From Geothrix limicola (GTDB lineage Bacteria; Acidobacteriota; Holophagae; Holophagales; Holophagaceae), in assembly GCF_030268085.1 (NCBI RefSeq), contig NZ_BSDE01000001.1, positions 248,001 to 312,000 of the forward strand: DNA of 64,000 nt. Reading direction: 5' to 3'. The first letter of the stretch is position 1. The number at the start of each line of letters is the position of its first letter. A model generated the notes under the pieces. It was not told the DNA's origin. It saw only the letters and a program-made list of their open reading frames with translations, and made no database searches. Positions 61,261-64,000 of the stretch are shown one piece after another. The translations under genes and the position numbers were made by a program.

Positions 61261-63762
61261 TTATTTGCTCGCCTTCATGAGAACGGGATCCAGCCAGGCC
61301 GCGTGCGGCGCGTTCAGCCAGTCGTCGTCCTCGGGGGCGGCATCCTTGGCGGTGGCGCGCAGCACCAGCCGCTTCACGCCGCTGACATCGAGGCTGAAGG
61401 GCTTGGGGCCCGCGGTTTTGGGCAGGGCTGCGCTGGCCCAAAGTTCACGGCCATCCCCCAGCACCACGAAGGTCACGGGGGTCTTGCCGCGGTCGGAATC
61501 ATCGAAGGCCGCCTGGGCCGAGAAGGTGCTGAAGAGCCCCTTCAGATCGAATTCCACTTCGGAACCCGCATGGGCCGTCAGGCCCTCCCGGTGGCGAGTG
61601 GCCACGGAGAAGGTGCGGGGCTCGGCGCCGCGGCCCTCGGCTCGCACGGGGTCGAGTTGGGCGAGATTGGTCGTGTCGGGCAGCAGGGCGGCGAGGGTGA
61701 AGGTCAGCTCCGCCTTCTTGAGTCCCTTGCTCTCCGTTCCATCCTCCCAGACGCTGCGTACCTCGGCCGTGTAGCTCCGCGCGGGATCCAGCCCACGCAG
61801 GGGAAAATGGGGGCTTCCGCTGTGGCCGAGCAGGCGGCCATCCAGGTACACCTGGTAGCCGGCGTTGAGGTAGTACTGGTCCTTCCACAGCAGATCCACG
61901 CCATCGAGGCCCCTCGGCTCCACCTGCAATCCCACCGGGGTCTGAGTGGGATAGCGGTAGAACCCGGCGGGTTTGAAGGTCACCTTCCAGCTGACCTCCT
62001 GCGTTCTTGGTGAGGCGATGCGGAGGGTGGCCCAGCCCTGGTGGTTGGTGATGCGCACGGGCAGCGCCCCGGAGGATGAGCGGGCCGAAACCTGGCTGAT
62101 CTCGAAGTTCTGGCCCCGCGGAAAGGCGAAGTGCAGCTCGTAGGGATCGTCCTTGATGACCTTGCTCCGGCCGGAAAAGCCGCTGCCCGTGCGGTGCAGC
62201 GCCTGCAGATCCACCCAGCCCTGGGTGAGGTGGCGGTTGGTGGATACCAGCTGGATCTGTCCGTCGCTGGGCACGAGGCTGAGCACACGGCAGCTCGTCG
62301 GCGCGAGATCCAGGGCCAGGCCGGCTTCCCAGGCGCCCAGGTATTCCTGGTTCCAGAAATCGAAGACATGGACGGGGCCGTTCGCGGGCAGGCCCAGTTC
62401 CTGCCAGTTCAGGTAGAGCGGGTCGGGCCTGTCCTGGCGGAAGTTGAAGGCGCCCACCACGTCGTAGCCGCGGCCCAGGTGCTGGATCTTGAGATCCCAG
62501 ATGCGCTTGTTCCGCACGGCGGGGAAGAGATCCAGCGGGCGGATATCGGTGGCGGGGAAGACCTTGTGCAGGATGTCCACGCGTTCCCGCGACAGATCGG
62601 GAAGGCGGTCGCTGGCGAACAGGGCCTGGCCCGTGAGGCCATGGAGCGAAGCCCAGACGCGGGCCTGATCCAGGGAGAGCGGCGCGCGCAGCAGCATCAC
62701 GTCGGGATCGGTGTACCAGGCGATGTTGTGCTGGTAGTAGGACTGCAGGGTGGGGGCCAGGGCCGTGAGGAAGCCTTCCCAGCCCAGCACCACATCGCCG
62801 CCCGTGCGAGAGCCGTTCATGAGGCCCATACCCTCCACGGGCAGGCCCCAGCAGCCCAGGAGGTAGCGCTTGGGCCCGATGCCCGAGCGGATGGCATCCA
62901 GGGTGTGGCGGTAGAGCTTGTCTGGCTCCGCGGGATGCTGCATGAAGGCCTGGGTCTTGCCGTACTCGTCCACCACGATGGGCTGGCCGTCGATCTTCAG
63001 GTAGTCGTAGCCCCAGGCGGTGAATTTGGAAAAGAGGTCTTTCAGGTAGGCCTGGGAGGCTTCCGAAGAGGGATCCACCAGCCACTTGCCTTCCCACGTG
63101 TCGGAGGGGCTGGTGCCATCGGGCTTGCGCAGGAACACACCCGGGAGGCTTTGCACCACCTGGTCGTTGGACTGGCCGTGGGGCGCGATCCAAAGGCCGG
63201 GAGTGAAGCCCTTGCTTTTGATGTAGTGCGCCAGGCTGGCCAGGCCGCTGGGGAAGTGGCGGTCGATGCTGCTCCAATCCCTGGAACCGTGGCCCCCATC
63301 GGCCTTCTCGGCCTGCCAGCCATCGTCGATCTGGATGATCTGGGCGCCGTAATCCTTGAGGTTCTGGGCGATCCAATCGGTGTTGCGCCGCACCTCTCCT
63401 TCATCGAGGTTTTGATAGTAGTAGTACCAGGTGCAGAACCCCGAGGGCGCCACCGGGAAGATGGATTTATCCAGGGGCCGAAAGAACTTCAGCTTCAACG
63501 TGTCGCGGTAGTAGTGCGGCAGCAGGGTTCCGTCCAACAAGGTGAGCTCGTCCTTGGTCGGGTCGTAGCTGCCTTGGGACAGGGGCGTCTGGACATCGCC
63601 GAGGGTCATGACGAACAGATCCCCGTTGCTGCCGTCCTTCACGCGGGCGGGGATGGGGTGGGGCCAGGTCTGGGTTTGGGGCTTGGCCTGGGGTTTGGCT
63701 TGGCCCGAAGCCAGGGCGCAGCCCAGCGCCATGATCAAGGCGGTGCGGGAAAGGGCGGGCAT
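61261..63762 (-). CDS. Alpha-galactosidase-like glycoside hydrolase (GH36/GH27 clan), exported
   Basis: An 833-residue secreted enzyme (signal peptide to about residue 20). A (beta/alpha)8 catalytic domain spans about 100-420: GFCTWYYYYQNLDEGEV, IIQIDDGWQ, the likely nucleophile Asp258 in YDYLKIDGQ, and the likely acid/base Asp323 in SRTGGDVVLGWEG. A beta domain follows (about 450-650), and the C-terminal 150 residues resemble an NPCBM-type carbohydrate-binding domain. Substrate is probably an alpha-galactoside or another alpha-linked sugar. AGGAG before the ATG lies inside the preceding gene; the two are 3 bases apart. With the exported aldose epimerase it forms a glycan-degrading operon. 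Confidence 0.88.
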   Translation of the reverse strand: MPALSRTALIMALGCALASGQAKPQAKPQTQTWPHPIPARVKDGSNGDLFVMTLGDVQTPLSQGSYDPTKDELTLLDGTLLPHYYRDTLKLKFFRPLDKSIFPVAPSGFCTWYYYYQNLDEGEVRRNTDWIAQNLKDYGAQIIQIDDGWQAEKADGGHGSRDWSSIDRHFPSGLASLAHYIKSKGFTPGLWIAPHGQSNDQVVQSLPGVFLRKPDGTSPSDTWEGKWLVDPSSEASQAYLKDLFSKFTAWGYDYLKIDGQPIVVDEYGKTQAFMQHPAEPDKLYRHTLDAIRSGIGPKRYLLGCWGLPVEGMGLMNGSRTGGDVVLGWEGFLTALAPTLQSYYQHNIAWYTDPDVMLLRAPLSLDQARVWASLHGLTGQALFASDRLPDLSRERVDILHKVFPATDIRPLDLFPAVRNKRIWDLKIQHLGRGYDVVGAFNFRQDRPDPLYLNWQELGLPANGPVHVFDFWNQEYLGAWEAGLALDLAPTSCRVLSLVPSDGQIQLVSTNRHLTQGWVDLQALHRTGSGFSGRSKVIKDDPYELHFAFPRGQNFEISQVSARSSSGALPVRITNHQGWATLRIASPRTQEVSWKVTFKPAGFYRYPTQTPVGLQVEPRGLDGVDLLWKDQYYLNAGYQVYLDGRLLGHSGSPHFPLRGLDPARSYTAEVRSVWEDGTESKGLKKAELTFTLAALLPDTTNLAQLDPVRAEGRGAEPRTFSVATRHREGLTAHAGSEVEFDLKGLFSTFSAQAAFDDSDRGKTPVTFVVLGDGRELWASAALPKTAGPKPFSLDVSGVKRLVLRATAKDAAPEDDDWLNAPHAAWLDPVLMKASK

Positions 63763-63765
63763 GGA

Positions 63766-64000
63766 CTACTCCTGATGACGAGGGCAGGGCTGGAAGCGCC
63801 AGTCCACGTGTTCGTGATAGGCCATGGTCGTATCCACGATCTTGTACAGTTCGGGATCATGGGCCTTGAGGGCCTCGTGAGTGGTGATGGGCCGGTGCGC
63901 GCCCACGGGGGCGAAGCCGTCACCCGAGCCATCGAAATAGGCCACCACGCCCGCGGTCCAGTAGGTGAAGCGATCCTGGGCAGCTGGCGTGCCAGCCCAG
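63766..64000 (-). CDS. C-terminal part of an unidentified protein (cut by the right edge)
   Basis: The frame is open from the right edge to a TAG at 63766-63768, giving the last 77 residues. Visible blocks are DRFTYWTAGVVAYFDGSG, PITTHEALKAHDPELYKIV and YHEHVDWRFQPC. Codon use matches the neighbours. No family is recognised from this fragment. It is the first visible gene of the glycan operon and stops 3 bases before the GH36-like ATG. Confidence 0.7.
   Translation of the reverse strand, partial: WAGTPAAQDRFTYWTAGVVAYFDGSGDGFAPVGAHRPITTHEALKAHDPELYKIVDTTMAYHEHVDWRFQPCPRHQE

Noticed and set aside
1-64000. CRISPR arrays, prophage, insertion sequences or toxin-antitoxin pairs
   Set aside because: No regularly spaced repeats, transposase, integrase, phage or toxin-like genes were recognised anywhere in the window.

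Overview
The window is GC-rich bacterial DNA. Protein-level resemblance and gene content (a carboxypeptidase-regulatory/TonB receptor, abundant PAS and histidine-kinase sensors, outer-membrane barrel proteins, many secreted peptidases) suggest a diderm of the Acidobacteriota, possibly a Holophaga/Geothrix-like organism. That placement is inference; there is no rRNA here to test it.

Layout. (1) 1-7366: a TonB-dependent receptor cut by the left edge, a small outer-membrane barrel protein, a GntR/FCD regulator, and a C69 dipeptidase plus S9 prolyl-peptidase pair. A shared 12-bp element (CTAATACATCAG) lies upstream of the barrel/receptor unit and of the peptidase pair. (2) 7367-16578: a hydroxyproline catabolic operon on the minus strand (4-hydroxyproline epimerase, three-subunit D-hydroxyproline dehydrogenase, pyrroline-hydroxy-carboxylate deaminase, 2-oxoglutarate semialdehyde dehydrogenase, an unusual alanine-dehydrogenase-like protein, trans-3-hydroxyproline dehydratase). 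It is divergent from a PAS/AraC regulator, and the promoter gap holds a perfect 12-bp inverted repeat. (3) 16579-21371: a large secreted DUF3472/malectin-like protein, tRNA-Ser(GGA) with a terminator, and the dipeptidase PepD. (4) 21751-32517: a complete chemosensory operon: an MCP-like protein with a CheZ-like helix, CheY, STAS protein, CheA, MCP, CheW, MCP, CheR, CheD, CheB. (5) 32652-47328 (minus): a Tsx-like porin, a Cache MCP, three REC-bearing kinases and a REC-HK, a second CheD, an Hpt protein, and a Cache/PAS sensor ending in a Cys4 module. No DNA-binding output gene is present in this block. (6) 47476-55212: an NmrA-like reductase, an M61 peptidase, and a peptide-use operon (POT transporter, M24 Xaa-Pro peptidase, second S9 peptidase). 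(7) 55300-64000: a carbohydrate operon (LacI regulator, aldose 1-epimerase, DUF5695-like protein, 49-residue membrane protein, Tat-exported Cys-rich protein, GH36-like alpha-galactosidase, and a gene cut by the right edge).

How it fits together: secreted and periplasmic peptidases, many with proline-directed specificity, a peptide importer and a double (3- and 4-) hydroxyproline pathway suggest growth on proline- or hydroxyproline-rich protein such as collagen or plant cell-wall glycoprotein. A large sensory apparatus lies between the two peptide regions. The most novel points are the alanine-dehydrogenase-like protein with a replaced catalytic His and a replaced NAD-selecting Asp, inside a hydroxyproline operon that lacks a recognisable pyrroline-2-carboxylate reductase, and the CheZ-like helix on an MCP-like protein in a che operon without CheC, CheX or CheZ.
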